A stretch of 64,000 bases of DNA from Cristatella mucedo (taxonomy: Eukaryota > Bryozoa > Phylactolaemata > Cristatellidae). Below, one piece after another: positions 36,113 through 47,385 of this stretch. The position numbers were made by a program, and so were the translations under genes. Below the pieces are notes generated by a model. That model searched no databases and had not been told where the DNA came from. It saw only the letters and a program-made list of their open reading frames with translations. Location: assembly GCA_009760855.2 (NCBI GenBank), contig WPIO01000064.1, positions 213,501 through 277,500 on the forward strand, given 5' to 3'. Positions within the stretch are counted from its first letter, which is position 1. Each line of letters opens with the position of its first letter.

Positions 36113-37170
36113 AATTTGACGTTTACTTTAAGCCGAATAGTCCCTACACGAAAATTTATATGCTGAGTGTATTTTGATACAAAATTCTGGATTTAACCGG
36201 AACTGCTTCGACAAATTTGCATCAAATGAACTAATTTGCATGGCACTTAGCATGTGCTATGTTACAGGCTCATCTATCAGGTATAGCACAAAGCTAGCTT
36301 ATACGAAGCAGATAGTCAATGTCATGGCTAGGAAGGCTATAGCTCAAAGCATATGCTATTTTGGTGAAGCCGAATCTCTAGAATATTCTCCTTAGGTACC
36401 TTCATAACTGATGGGCGTAGTCATGGTATCTGGAAATATGCAAATATAATGATCATACGATCTAACGCTCATGTTTAGGCTGAGACGCTACAGCTCTAGT
36501 TGGGGCTTGTTGTGCACTGAGGGTAATAGCTGTTCAAGATATTGTGAACATTTATTTTGAACCATCCAAGATTGGAGCGTTTTGACAGGTTTTCGGAGCC
36601 TTGTCAATGCACAATGTTTGTCCAAGCATGTTTCGGACATATTCTCATGCTCATTATTTATCTGAATCACGTGCACGTGAAGATAAACGGAAAGTGCAGC
36701 ACGTGGGGCGGCCAAACGTCCATTGGAAAGAGCCACTATTAGCCATTCCGTAGGTATGGCCGTATGCCTAATCTTTAGCCAGTTAATCGGGAGTTATTAC
36801 GGTCCATAATTCTTGCTAGCCTTTCTAGAGCAGGTATTCACGCTCTTTGTCTTTTTACCTGACTCAGCTTGAGCTGTACTTTAGCTGAGGGTGATAGGAT
36901 TTTTCAATACTGACCTCTTAGTTTCCATCAGAAGAAGATTTCAGATTTTCTCGCATATATCTATGAAACATTCGTGTTAAAGTGTGGCCGAGCTGGGGTG
37001 ATGAAGCTATGACTCTGCTCGACATATTGATACCGGAGCGGAAAATGTATGCAGACGTACCATTGCCAATGAGGCTCGTACAATTAATATATGGAGCGAC
37101 TGAAGCAGCTGACAGGAATGTAAAACTAGGCCTGGAGCTCTTCTTGCTCATACAGGCGGCTAGTTACAGA
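36113..37170. other. intergenic, nothing recognised
   Basis: Several short frames on both strands (for example 36982-37257) show no family motif. Confidence 0.35.
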
Positions 37171-37171
37171 C

Positions 37172-37303
37172 ATTTCACGACAAGGTGCCAGTCCGACCAA
37201 GGCCTGGCCGAGGTCGCGGTGCTTGACCCCCGAGGCATACGTGAAGCGCCTGAATAGAGATTACGCTCTCGTGGTGCGCTATACAAATTAATTATACATA
37301 TAT
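37172..37303 (+). mobile_element. SINE1 with damaged head
   Basis: CGACCAAGGCCTGGCCGAGG, a B-box-like block, CGAGGCATACGTGAAGCGCC and the tail TGGTGCGCTATACAAATTA are present. The A-box part is lost. The tail keeps the two arms GAAGCGCC and GGTGCGCT of the L2-like hairpin. Confidence 0.75.
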
Positions 37304-37904
37304 CAGGAGGAGACTGGAGATAAACTGGTCCTCAATTTCTACGGGAATGTTCCTTAGGGCACCGGTCCTGCCGTAAAAGTCGAAACCATCAAAAGCTTCG
37401 TGCATAATTCCCTGCTGTGGCTGTCGATAGATTTTGCAGTGAATATAGATCCCTTAAAGTAACCCATGTTATATGTAGATACCATCATATTATTGTGCTA
37501 TTGTTATGAGCAGTTAAATGAAAATGTACATGAGTAAGTTAAGTCACAATAAATCTCAAAACTCTAAAATAAGTTGATCCACAATTGGCTTCCAGTGATA
37601 CCAGTCGCTTCCCAACTTCGCGTATCATAAGCACATAGCGCGTGAACTCCGCTTAAGGCTTTTATCTGGCAAAGAAAATGGATCTAGCTCTATATGCAAT
37701 GCAGAAAGTAGCTTGGTGAGGTAGAGAAGCAACATTTACGGGATGCGTGAGTTGTATTTAGAAATTTATTGGATTGCATCTTATTTATAGAGTAAAGTGT
37801 AGTTAAACGCAAGCATTAAAGAGGTGAAAATTTGACATAATGGCTGCGTATGAGGTGAAAAATATGAATCTAACCGTTAGCGGCAAAAGCAAGAAACCAG
37901 TTTT

Positions 37905-38390
37905 GTGCGACAGTGTATCTCCGTCAGTAACTCTATAAAGTCATTAAGACCGTGTGGTGTTACGCAGGAGAGTTTTGTATAGCGCACTCACAGCCTAAGC
38001 AGCTTTCGGTATGCATTCGGTACCCAACAGACTTCGTCTCACGCAACAAAGAGAAAGTGGGAAGCATAGCAGAGTCAGGAGAGCAGTTGAGGTAGTGAGC
38101 AGCATAGAAGTAGTAGTTCAGGACCGCTGAAAAAGATGTGCCATAGTCGGCAGTTGGAGAGTAGTTGTCGTTGCGTAAGAATTGTAGAAGCGAGTTCCAC
38201 AGTCTAGGACCTGCAGAGCTAAAGCTTCTGTCGCCAACTGTCTAAGCGGAGGAATGGGACAGCTAATGTATTGTCCACACAGGACATGAGGGCGCGAACA
38301 GGCTGAAACTGATGCAGCAGTTCAGCTAGGTAGGAAGGAGCTAAGCCGTGGTGGGCTTTGTGGGTCAGCGTAAGAACTGTCTCCAGTGGC
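37905..38390 (-). mobile_element. LINE-B 3' fragment (antisense)
   Basis: Complement of the LINE-B end: GTATCTCCGTCAGTAACTCT, GTTACGCAGGAGAGTTTTGT, then the last coding part up to A-H-H-G-L-A-P-S-Y-L-A-E-L-L-H-Q-F-Q-P near 38340. A clean break occurs at about 38390 in the leucine-thr-his block. Confidence 0.88.
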
Positions 38391-38870
38391 AGCTGTTCTA
38401 GTAGGAGTCTCACGCAGACACAGCGGGCACACGTGCACGGTAAACGAGACTCTACTTTATACTCCCAACGGACACATATAAGGCAGCCCAATCAATCGCA
38501 GCAGACTAGTTAGCATATTCACAGTCTCTCTCCTCTAAATGGATAATGCCCGCAGCTTTTATCAATACCATAAAGCCAACAGACAACTCCATCAAAATTT
38601 AACATCTTTCCTTTTCGACTCTTTGCAATTAAGGCCAAACACCGGTCTTTACTTGGACATTTTACGATATAGAATAATCCCTATCTGAAAAGGACGTTCC
38701 ATGCATTTGAGATAAAAGAGTGCACGCGTGAGTGAAATAATATCAGCTCAGCGCTAGCCACCAGCAAAACCTTGGTCTACTAGATAAGTTTTTTTTTAGC
38801 AAGAGCAGCTCTAACCAGAGAAATGTAAGTCCACACAAAAATAGCTACAAAACTCTCAATATGACAGTAC
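38391..38870. other. 3' flank of the GPCR gene
   Basis: No recognised gene. It includes the presumed 3' untranslated region of the GPCR. I do not see a convincing AATAAA on the - strand. Confidence 0.35.
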
Positions 38871-39435
38871 TTAGGCGGTTTGCTCAGCTAATTGTAACGT
38901 AGCTGAAAGATATGCTGCAGATGAAGCATTTTTAGTCCTGTTGATCACATTTCTTGTCATTGGACTGTCACTATCCTGACTGCTCGGGGCAGACGCGAAG
39001 TGAAAGCAACTGCAATGCTTCGCAGACCAGCCTTGGAGCAACGGACGAATGCTTGTGCATGCCTTGGTCAGTTCCTTGAGGAATTGTTGCCTCATTACCG
39101 AGTAGACGAGAAAATTTGACATGAAAAAAAGCTTGCTTAAGAAGTCTGTCACGTATCTTAATTTCCAAATTGAAGGAGGCACGTTGAATTTGTAGGCAGC
39201 ATCCATAACCGCGATCGCCATGTGCGGCAGGCTGCATAGCACATAGAAGATGCTGACAGTCAATATGATCTTGTTCAGTTTCCTCGACACCCGAGCCACG
39301 GTATAGGAGTTGTCGGATTCTGTCTGCACGAGAGTCCTCTGTTGTCGCATGGCTCGCATAGTGAGTAGATTTATTGCAACCACGAGGATCAGCGGCAGAC
39401 CGGTTGAAAAAACGTGTACCACCTTGTCCATAACA
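38871..39435 (-). CDS. rhodopsin-like GPCR, exon 2 (TM5 to C-terminus)
   Basis: The acceptor TTATCAAATTTTCTTCGTAG lies just upstream (- strand). The first base completes the codon left by exon 1. The exon encodes TM5 (V-F-S-T-G-L-P-L-I-L-V-V-A-I-N-L), a basic third loop, TM6 (K-I-I-L-T-V-S-I-F-Y-V-L-C-S-L-P) and TM7 (L-F-F-M-S-N-F-L-V-Y-S-V-M). The usual NPxxY is replaced by S-N-F-L-V-Y, as in many invertebrate peptide-receptor-like GPCRs. The cytoplasmic tail is rich in Ser and Cys and ends at a stop at 38871. Receptor for an unknown, probably peptide, ligand at the plasma membrane. Confidence 0.88.
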
Positions 39436-40358
<923 letters not shown>

Positions 40359-41014
40359 AAGAATAGTTCTTTCTGCGTCGAGTTGTCGGCCACCGGCTGG
40401 CACACCCGGCCCTCCGCTGTGACGTTTGCCGCGCGAGTGTACGTAAACCAGTAGTAGCTTTCTATTAATGGCATCAGTGTGCACGTCGCCAGCGTTACGT
40501 ATCGAGCCGTCTTAGGCCGCCGCATCGCCCGTGTCCTGGGTGACAGCGGAAAGCGAATGGCCACGTATCGGTCGAGGCAGTACAAGACCGTCATCCAGAC
40601 GGTGATCATGTAGAGCGTTTTCTTCAGCATTTCCGTGATCTGGCAGGCGCGCTCGTTTTGCCAGTCGAGAAGCGACACGCGTCGGCTAGACAGGAACCAC
40701 ACGAGGTCGGCCAGCTAGTAGAAAGCGTGCGTCACGAGTAGCAGCGCATCGGCGACGCACTGCGCTCGCAGGTAGATGCTGAACGACGTGCGGCGAAGGG
40801 AGCGCCGGCGGGAGAAGACGAGCAGCGTGACGATGCAGCAGACGACACCGATCGGTCCCGAGGCCAGAGCGCCGACCACCTTCAGCCACCAGCTCCAGTC
40901 GCGCTCGTTCCCGGAAAGACCCGTCTCCGTCGGCATGCTGTCGGTCGCGGTCGTCGAGCCATTGCCGCGGTCGTTGGCCAGCCACTGATCGGAGGGAACG
41001 CTAACGGCAGACAT
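40359..41014 (-). pseudogene. rhodopsin-like GPCR, exon 1 (N-terminus to second extracellular loop), with in-frame TAG
   Basis: From ATG at 41014 (G at -3) the frame gives an ectodomain with an N-G-S glycosylation site, TM1 (W-L-K-V-V-G-A-L-A-S-G), TM2 (S-I-Y-L-R-A-Q-C-V-A-D-A-L-L-L-V), TM3 with the first disulfide cysteine, L-D-R-Y-V-A-I at residues 147-153, TM4, and the second cysteine in C-Q-P. An upstream in-frame ATG at 41143 would add 43 residues. At codon 100 (40715-40717), inside TM2, the codon is TAG. A tryptophan (TGG) is likely there. No other frame damage exists in about 405 codons, so this is a recent null allele, a sequencing error or read-through. Confidence 0.85.
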
Positions 41015-41592
<578 letters not shown>

Positions 41593-41597
41593 ACCTG

Positions 41598-41837
41598 CCT
41601 CTGTCTCTGTCTCTGTCTCCGTCTGTCTCTCTGTCTCTCTGTCTCTCTGTCTGTCTGTCTCTTTGTCTGTCTCTCTGTCTCTCTGTCTCTCTGTCTCTCT
41701 GTCTCTCTGTCTCTCTGTCTCTCTGTCTCTCTGTCTCTCTGTCTCTCTGTCTCTCTGTCTCTCTGTCTCTCTGTCTCTCTGTCTCTCTGTCTCTCTGTCT
41801 CTCTGTCTCTCTGTCTCTCTGTCTCTCTGTCTCTCTT
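41598..41837. repeat. octamer minisatellite (CTCTCTGT)n
   Basis: The previous CT tract passes into about 25-30 regular copies of an eight-base CTCTCTGT unit, more perfect at the right end. The frames through it are artefacts. Confidence 0.97.
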
Positions 41838-42790
41838 TGATATAGTTTGAGGTGCTAGAAGGCAGTGAGAGATCAGAAGACATATTAATGTAAAAATAAT
41901 AGTAATAATTATGCACTTGATAAAGCACCCTCAGAGAACTCAATCTCTTTCTAGGTGCTTTACATTGGCTGCAAAGGGAAATGAAATGCAATTGAATAGT
42001 GAGTAATGCAATGCTTGATAAACAAACAAAATGAATAACATGGTTTACGGGAAACATGCATAGGGTCAGCATGCAAATATCGTTAGTGGCAGCATGCACG
42101 GTGTCAACACGCATAAGCACCTGAAGGACGAATCACAGAGACCCACTAAATGCTGTCCTAAATAGGTGTGTTTTTAAGTTTCTTTTAAATGTGGTCAGGT
42201 CAGGGGATGTTCTGACGCAGGTCGGGAGGGAGTTCCAGGCTTTGGGAGCATATGAACTAAATGCACGGTCTCCAAAGGATTTAAGGTTTGTATGAGGTAT
42301 TTCTAGACTGTTGGATTCCGAAAAGCGGGTGGTACGATGCTTGGCCTGATGGGGAAGTATGTCGGAGAGATAGGCTGAAGCCATAGAATGAAGGGACCTA
42401 AAATTGAGCGACAAAACCTTGAAGTCAATCCGTTGCTTGACTGGTAGCCATTGCAGGTCGGCGAGAAGTGGAGTAATGTGGCAACCGCGACGTTCACGAC
42501 AGACAAGCTTAGCAGCGGAGTTTTGCACTAGCTGCAATCGCCTGATCGCACATGCTGGTAGGCCAGTAAGCAGTGAGTTGCAGAAGTCGAGACGAGATGT
42601 CACGAATGCTTGGACCAACTTAGACGTGGTATCCTTATCTAAACAAGCCCGAATTTTAGCAATGTTATGAAGCTGAAAATAGGTAGATTTGACTGTGGAG
42701 CTGATAAGATGGTCTAACGAGAGGTCGCTTTGGAATATGACACCTAGATTTCGAGCTGATTCAACGGGAGGCTTGACCTTCAAACTCATA
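41838..42790 (-). mobile_element. LINE-A antisense copy with 3' flanking passenger
   Basis: From right to left: an open frame of 218 codons (42133-42789) covers most of the LINE-A C-terminal domain without a stop (S-A-R-N-L-G-V-I-F to F-S-G-S-L). The 3' untranslated region, stem-loop and AT tail follow to about 41885. Then comes a 50-base block (41838-41885) almost identical to the flank of the copy at 45225. The longest intact C-terminal domain of the family here. The RT core is missing. Confidence 0.87.
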
Positions 42791-44780
42791 ACCTACATGT
42801 TAAATTATATTTTGTACCAACCAGAAGGTGTATGAACCATTGCAAATATGACTTCACGCTTTCCAGCGATGCTACCGCCTGATTTCAGGTGTGTGGAAGG
42901 TTTCCTTGCGTTTTCCCTACTTATAGATGATATTCTTTGTAACTTGAGTGCCGTGTCTCCTAAGCAGCCACTAGAAGACTTTCTGCTTACCGGAGACTAT
43001 AGTGCAGACAAGGAACAAGCGCAGAACTGCGCTCGGAGTCTAATTTCACAAAGAACGCTAGCTAGCCCTGCGACCGAATTCACGTTTTCAGACGGGTGCT
43101 AGCTTTGACCTTGCACGGAATGAGATTCGAATACGGCAGTAAACACCTGTCTATTGACACATAGACAACACACGACAGCTCATCCGTCTTCCGGAAATTT
43201 CGTGCTCGGAGCCTATTGGACCGAAGCTCCTTGGCTCTCTTACTTCCTAGTGTACTTGGAGGGGGCAAGTAGAAATGATGCTTGTTCCTTGGCCCAGCAG
43301 ACCGTTGGGGCAATTTCGCGACCTGCCATCACTGACATGCAAGCCAACTGCTAAGTTAAAACACGCATGTTATGCTAGACTGGGATTCATACGAGCACGG
43401 ATGTTGAGCAGCAAAGGTCAAATTACCATGACCTATTAATGGGAGTGTTGTGAAGGTAACTAGAAGCCATAGTCACGTGAAGAGTGCATCAGCGGCGAGC
43501 CACAGGAAACCTGCATCCTCCCGTCGCTATGAAATATAAATCAAGCCCAATACTTTGCCTGACGACCCATTCCCTCTGGTTTATTGCAACTATTCAGCTA
43601 ATGAAATGAGTAGCTTATATCAGATATACAACTAGTTTAAACTGTTCAAAAACGGTGATAATAAAGATGTCAGCATTTTCCCCTGAAGACTGCTACGAGT
43701 AATGACGTTTGCTTCGCAAGTGCACTTGCAATACGAAGAGGTCAAGAGGTTTCTAAATTCCTATTTATATTTTATTATTCACAATATAATTTCTATAAAT
43801 TTGAGCCTTGATTGTTAAAGTTGAGCGTTTTTTATTGCTAGATCATGTAATTATGCGCCCAAACACTATGAGTTCGCAAAATTAGTCACATAATGCGACA
43901 TCAACTACTAGCACCTGATTCGAGAGAAAATCCCAGGACAACATAACAGATTAAAGAATATGAGGAAGCAATAATTAAATAGCATAGACATGTATGTGGC
44001 AGAACCAGAGAAGAGGCGGCCCGTGCGCATTTGCCCCTCCCCCTACAGGGGGCTGTCACCTAGGCCGCCTCCTATTCCCATGCCCCTGAAATAGTAGTTG
44101 ACCACTTGCACTTCAGGCTTCCATGACGGTGGTGGTACGCTCTGGCTGGTACTATGTACCTGCCAGAGCGTCTTAAGCGCATCAGCCTCTACTCTCAATA
44201 ATGGGGATCCAGTAGCGGAAAGAGATTGAATCCAAGAAATATTTTTGCCGTCACTAAATTGACTTTGCCCTGAGGAGATAGTTTCCAGTCATCTCTCTGG
44301 CTATTTGGTCACGGATTGTACAGGAACTTCAATTTTCTTCATTAATCCTTGCACGGTGCGTGCGAATCTTAACCGTTTCCTAATAGTGTTGTCTTTTTTC
44401 GCGTCAACTAATCTAACTTATCGATGACATCGATGGCTATCGCGCAGCTTTCAGCTTTCATTCAGACGTATAGATGCCACTATATCAGCCACTTATCTGA
44501 GACATGAATCTCGGCGAGCGAGCGAGCTACCAAGCATCCTAATGTAGTGAATCTAATTTGAAAATCCTCTTTAAAACTTCTCGCACCTGTATTCCTCTCT
44601 TTCTGACTAGCTGCTGCTCTCTTCTGAAGCTAGACAGTTTTTTGTAAGCGGGGTGGGTACTGGGTAAGTCAAGAAAGTGTGACGCCGGACGATGGAGGGA
44701 GAAAGTAGGGGGGCGATATTGCAGGTGCTTGCCGCTCTTGCTCGTCAGTTCTCCACTTGGAAGGATCCACCCATACTGAC
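42791..44780. other. intergenic, nothing recognised
   Basis: Two kilobases without a supported gene. Frames at 42848-43102, 43080-43313 and 43154-43354 overlap on both strands and carry no motif. Confidence 0.4.
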
Positions 44781-44784
44781 AGAC

Positions 44785-44905
44785 GCGAGATATTACTCAC
44801 GATTCAATTGCATTTCCCTTTGCTGCAAATGTAAAGCGCCTAGAGAGAGAGATTGAGTTCTCTGAGGGCGCTTTATCCAATGTACTATTATTATTACTAT
44901 TATAC
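44785..44905 (+). mobile_element. LINE-A tail-only insertion
   Basis: ATTCAATTGCATTTCCCTTT, GCTGCAAATGTAAAGCGCCT, GAGTTCTCTGAGGGCGCTTT and (ATT)n. The stem AAAGCGCC/GGCGCTTT is perfect. Only about 120 bases of the element inserted. Confidence 0.85.
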
Positions 44906-45224
44906 CGCCACAGCTGCCATTCCTTGAGTGGCCAGATGGCTCCTACCAAATGCTGGTATTAAAAACCTTCCGTTGCTCTCTTTCCCATAGTTAAATCCTA
45001 AAGAACAGCATAGCTCCATTTCAAATTAATAGACCAGCATGGATTACTGAGAGTGAATTTACTTCTCATGTGAATAAATATTGTGTATGGCATGCAGGTT
45101 TTTAGCAACACTCTAATCTCACTTTCCGTAGCTTGTTCGCTACTTCGCAGATGAAATTATATGCCCAGCTTTGAATCCATACGAAGCATATTTTGCATAT
45201 GCATTAATAAGTCGAACGCGTGCT

Positions 45225-45995
45225 CATGAAACTTAAACCACGTGTATATCCTAGCCGGGCTTGTTTAGACAGGGTTACCAAATCTAAGTTGGTCCGTGCG
45301 TTTGTGACATACCGTCTTGACTTCTGTAACTCACTGCTTGCTGGTCTACCGGCCTGTGCAATCAGACGCTTGCAGCTGGTGCAAAACTCGGCAACTAGGC
45401 TTGTTTGTGATGAGCGTCGCAGTTGCCACATAAAACCACTTCCAGCCGATCTGCACTGGCTTGCATTCCAGCAACGTATTGACTTCAAGGTTTTTTCGCT
45501 CACTTTTAGGTTTCTTCATTGTTTAACTTCAGCTTACCTATGAAATCTTCTCCCCCGCGAGGCCAAGCGTCGAACCATCCAACTTTTGGAACTTAACTGT
45601 TTACCCATACCTCGTAAAAACCTCAAATCCATTGGAGACCGCGCCTTTAGTTCACATGCTCCCAAAGCCTGGAACTCACTACCAATTTTTGTTGCGACAT
45701 CCCCTGACTTGAACATATTTAAAAGGAACTAAAAAGTAAATTATCTATTGCAGCATTTAGTAAGTCGCTTTAATTCGACCTTTACTTACTTTTACGAGCT
45801 GACACAGTGCATGCTACCACTAATCACACTTGCATGCTGACCCTGTGCATGTCGCCCTAGCTATAGTTTTCTTGTTGTTCATTGAGCATGCTACTAAGTA
45901 CCCTTCGATCGTGGTTTTTGCAGCAAATGTAAAGCGCCTAGAAAGAGATTGAGTTCTTTGAGGGTGCTTTACCAAGTGCATAATTATTACTATTA
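45225..45995 (+). mobile_element. LINE-A sense copy
   Basis: 5'-truncated at R-A-C-L-D-R-V-T-K. It covers the C-terminal domain with frameshifts, the 3' untranslated region, the stem-loop and ATTATTACTATTATTATTAC. Its tail and flank are shared with the copy at 41838-42790. Confidence 0.85.
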
Positions 45996-46320
45996 TTATT
46001 ACATTAATATGTCTTCTGATCTCTCACTGCCTTCTAGCACCTCAAACTATATCAAATCTCTGTCTGCCCACATAGCTGTCATTTGCACTTAGAAGCTTAA
46101 TTTGAATTATCATGAAACCAACTTAATAACTATGGGAACACAATGTTACTCGGAAGTAGGAATAGCTGTTCTTCCAAATGAGCTCGGCCACCATATGCCT
46201 TGTATAATCTGCATGAAATCTAGGTGCGCTGCTTTAAAGTGACCTTTCACGGGACTTACACCTCAGCTCAAATTTCAAATGAGCTTACTTTCAGCTTAGA
46301 TACATCAACCATTAAAGGAA
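45996..46320 (+). mobile_element. older LINE-A-like RT fragment
   Basis: Directly after the tail of the previous copy. The frame gives S-D-L-S-L-P-S-S-T-S-N, similar to the F-D-P-S-Q-P-S-S-T-S-N segment after YADD in LINE-A. Near the end it gives S-D-L-S-R-D-L-H-L-S-S and A-Y-F-Q-L-R-Y-I, similar to the segment after A-R-N-L-G-V. It probably was the target of the newer insertion. Confidence 0.6.
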
Positions 46321-47185
46321 TATAGGTCAAATAAGAATTCGTTTTGCGATAGCTACGATCACATTACGTATGCAAGTGACTGATGGCACATTAACTTTTA
46401 TTATTGTTACCAAGTGTGAATAGCGTATTCTATCCGAAAATTAAAAAAATGTAATTTATTGACAAAGATTCGTCCATAACTGTACCAGCAATATGAAGTA
46501 AAAAGGGAAACTTCACAGGCATTACATTCTTGCTCATCGCAGCTAGATTATTCGCGATTGATGACCTACTTTACTCTATTGAGACGTAACTATGAAATAA
46601 AATGCACTACAGTAAACCGAAGAAAATATAAGTTAATAATTAAAATATTTTTTATGCAGCCATGTTATCCAGTGCGTTGTTTAAGCTTGGAAAGATATAT
46701 CGCCTCAAATTAGCTCTTAGAAGTTCTGATTATTTAAAGCGTACGGTATTCGAGAAGTACCAACAACTGAGGATCGTGGATTGCTCAATTTAGCTACACC
46801 GCCTACACAACTTAATTCTTACCAATTGCGCGATTTCAGCAACGTCTGATTGCGTGCTCACAGCAGCTGACGTACCGAGCGCGAGTGCAGCGTGGCGCCA
46901 CTTGCAGTGGAAACGTTTTGGCGAGCGAAAGTTCAGGGCTATTAAGGCTTCCAGAGTGGGCGAACGTACCAAGTAACAGCGGGCCGCAGATACTACGTGT
47001 GCACCTCGAAGCCCGTTGCACAGAGTAGCTAGCCGAGGTATCCGCTTCGGCTACATCCAGCAAAAAGCATGCCGCACTGACTAAGCGAGCATTGGTCTGA
47101 CTTTTCGTACATTCCAAAACGAGGGTGAACTACATCCAAAGTTTTCGAGCAATATTTACTGTTCGCGCTTCCCGAGTCTTTACGG
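46321..47185. other. intergenic, nothing recognised
   Basis: AT-rich, then GC-richer from about 46800. No supported gene. Confidence 0.35.
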
Positions 47186-47189
47186 CTAA

Positions 47190-47385
47190 ATGAGCCGGTA
47201 ATGCCACATAATCTGAGGCCAAAGCCGCATAAAAGCTGAAGCCGTGCTGTAAGCAGCCGGTGCCACCATAGCATTTTAGCTGAGTCTTGCTCTAGATTTA
47301 GTGCCGTGTGAAATTACGTGTACGTCATGGCTGAGTCTGGAAGCCTGTAACCCTCCACTGCTATCGAATAGACTTCTCTATAACA
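47190..47385 (+). repeat. LTR-like repeat, copy 1
   Basis: It shares with copies at 55087 and 58897 an ordered set of blocks: TAATCTGAGGCC, GCCGCATAAAAGCTGAAGCC (TATA-box like), AGCCTGTAACCCTCC and CTATCGAATAGACTTCTC. Moderately diverged. Probably a remnant of a long terminal repeat. Confidence 0.55.

Noticed and set aside
40700-40730. A mini-intron hiding the TAG in the GPCR
   Set aside because: TTTCTACTAG looks like an acceptor, but no donor upstream gives a TM2 of normal length. Reading through the codon does.
40686-40985. 99-codon Arg-rich frame on the - strand
   Set aside because: It is a shadow frame of GPCR exon 1 in GC-rich DNA.
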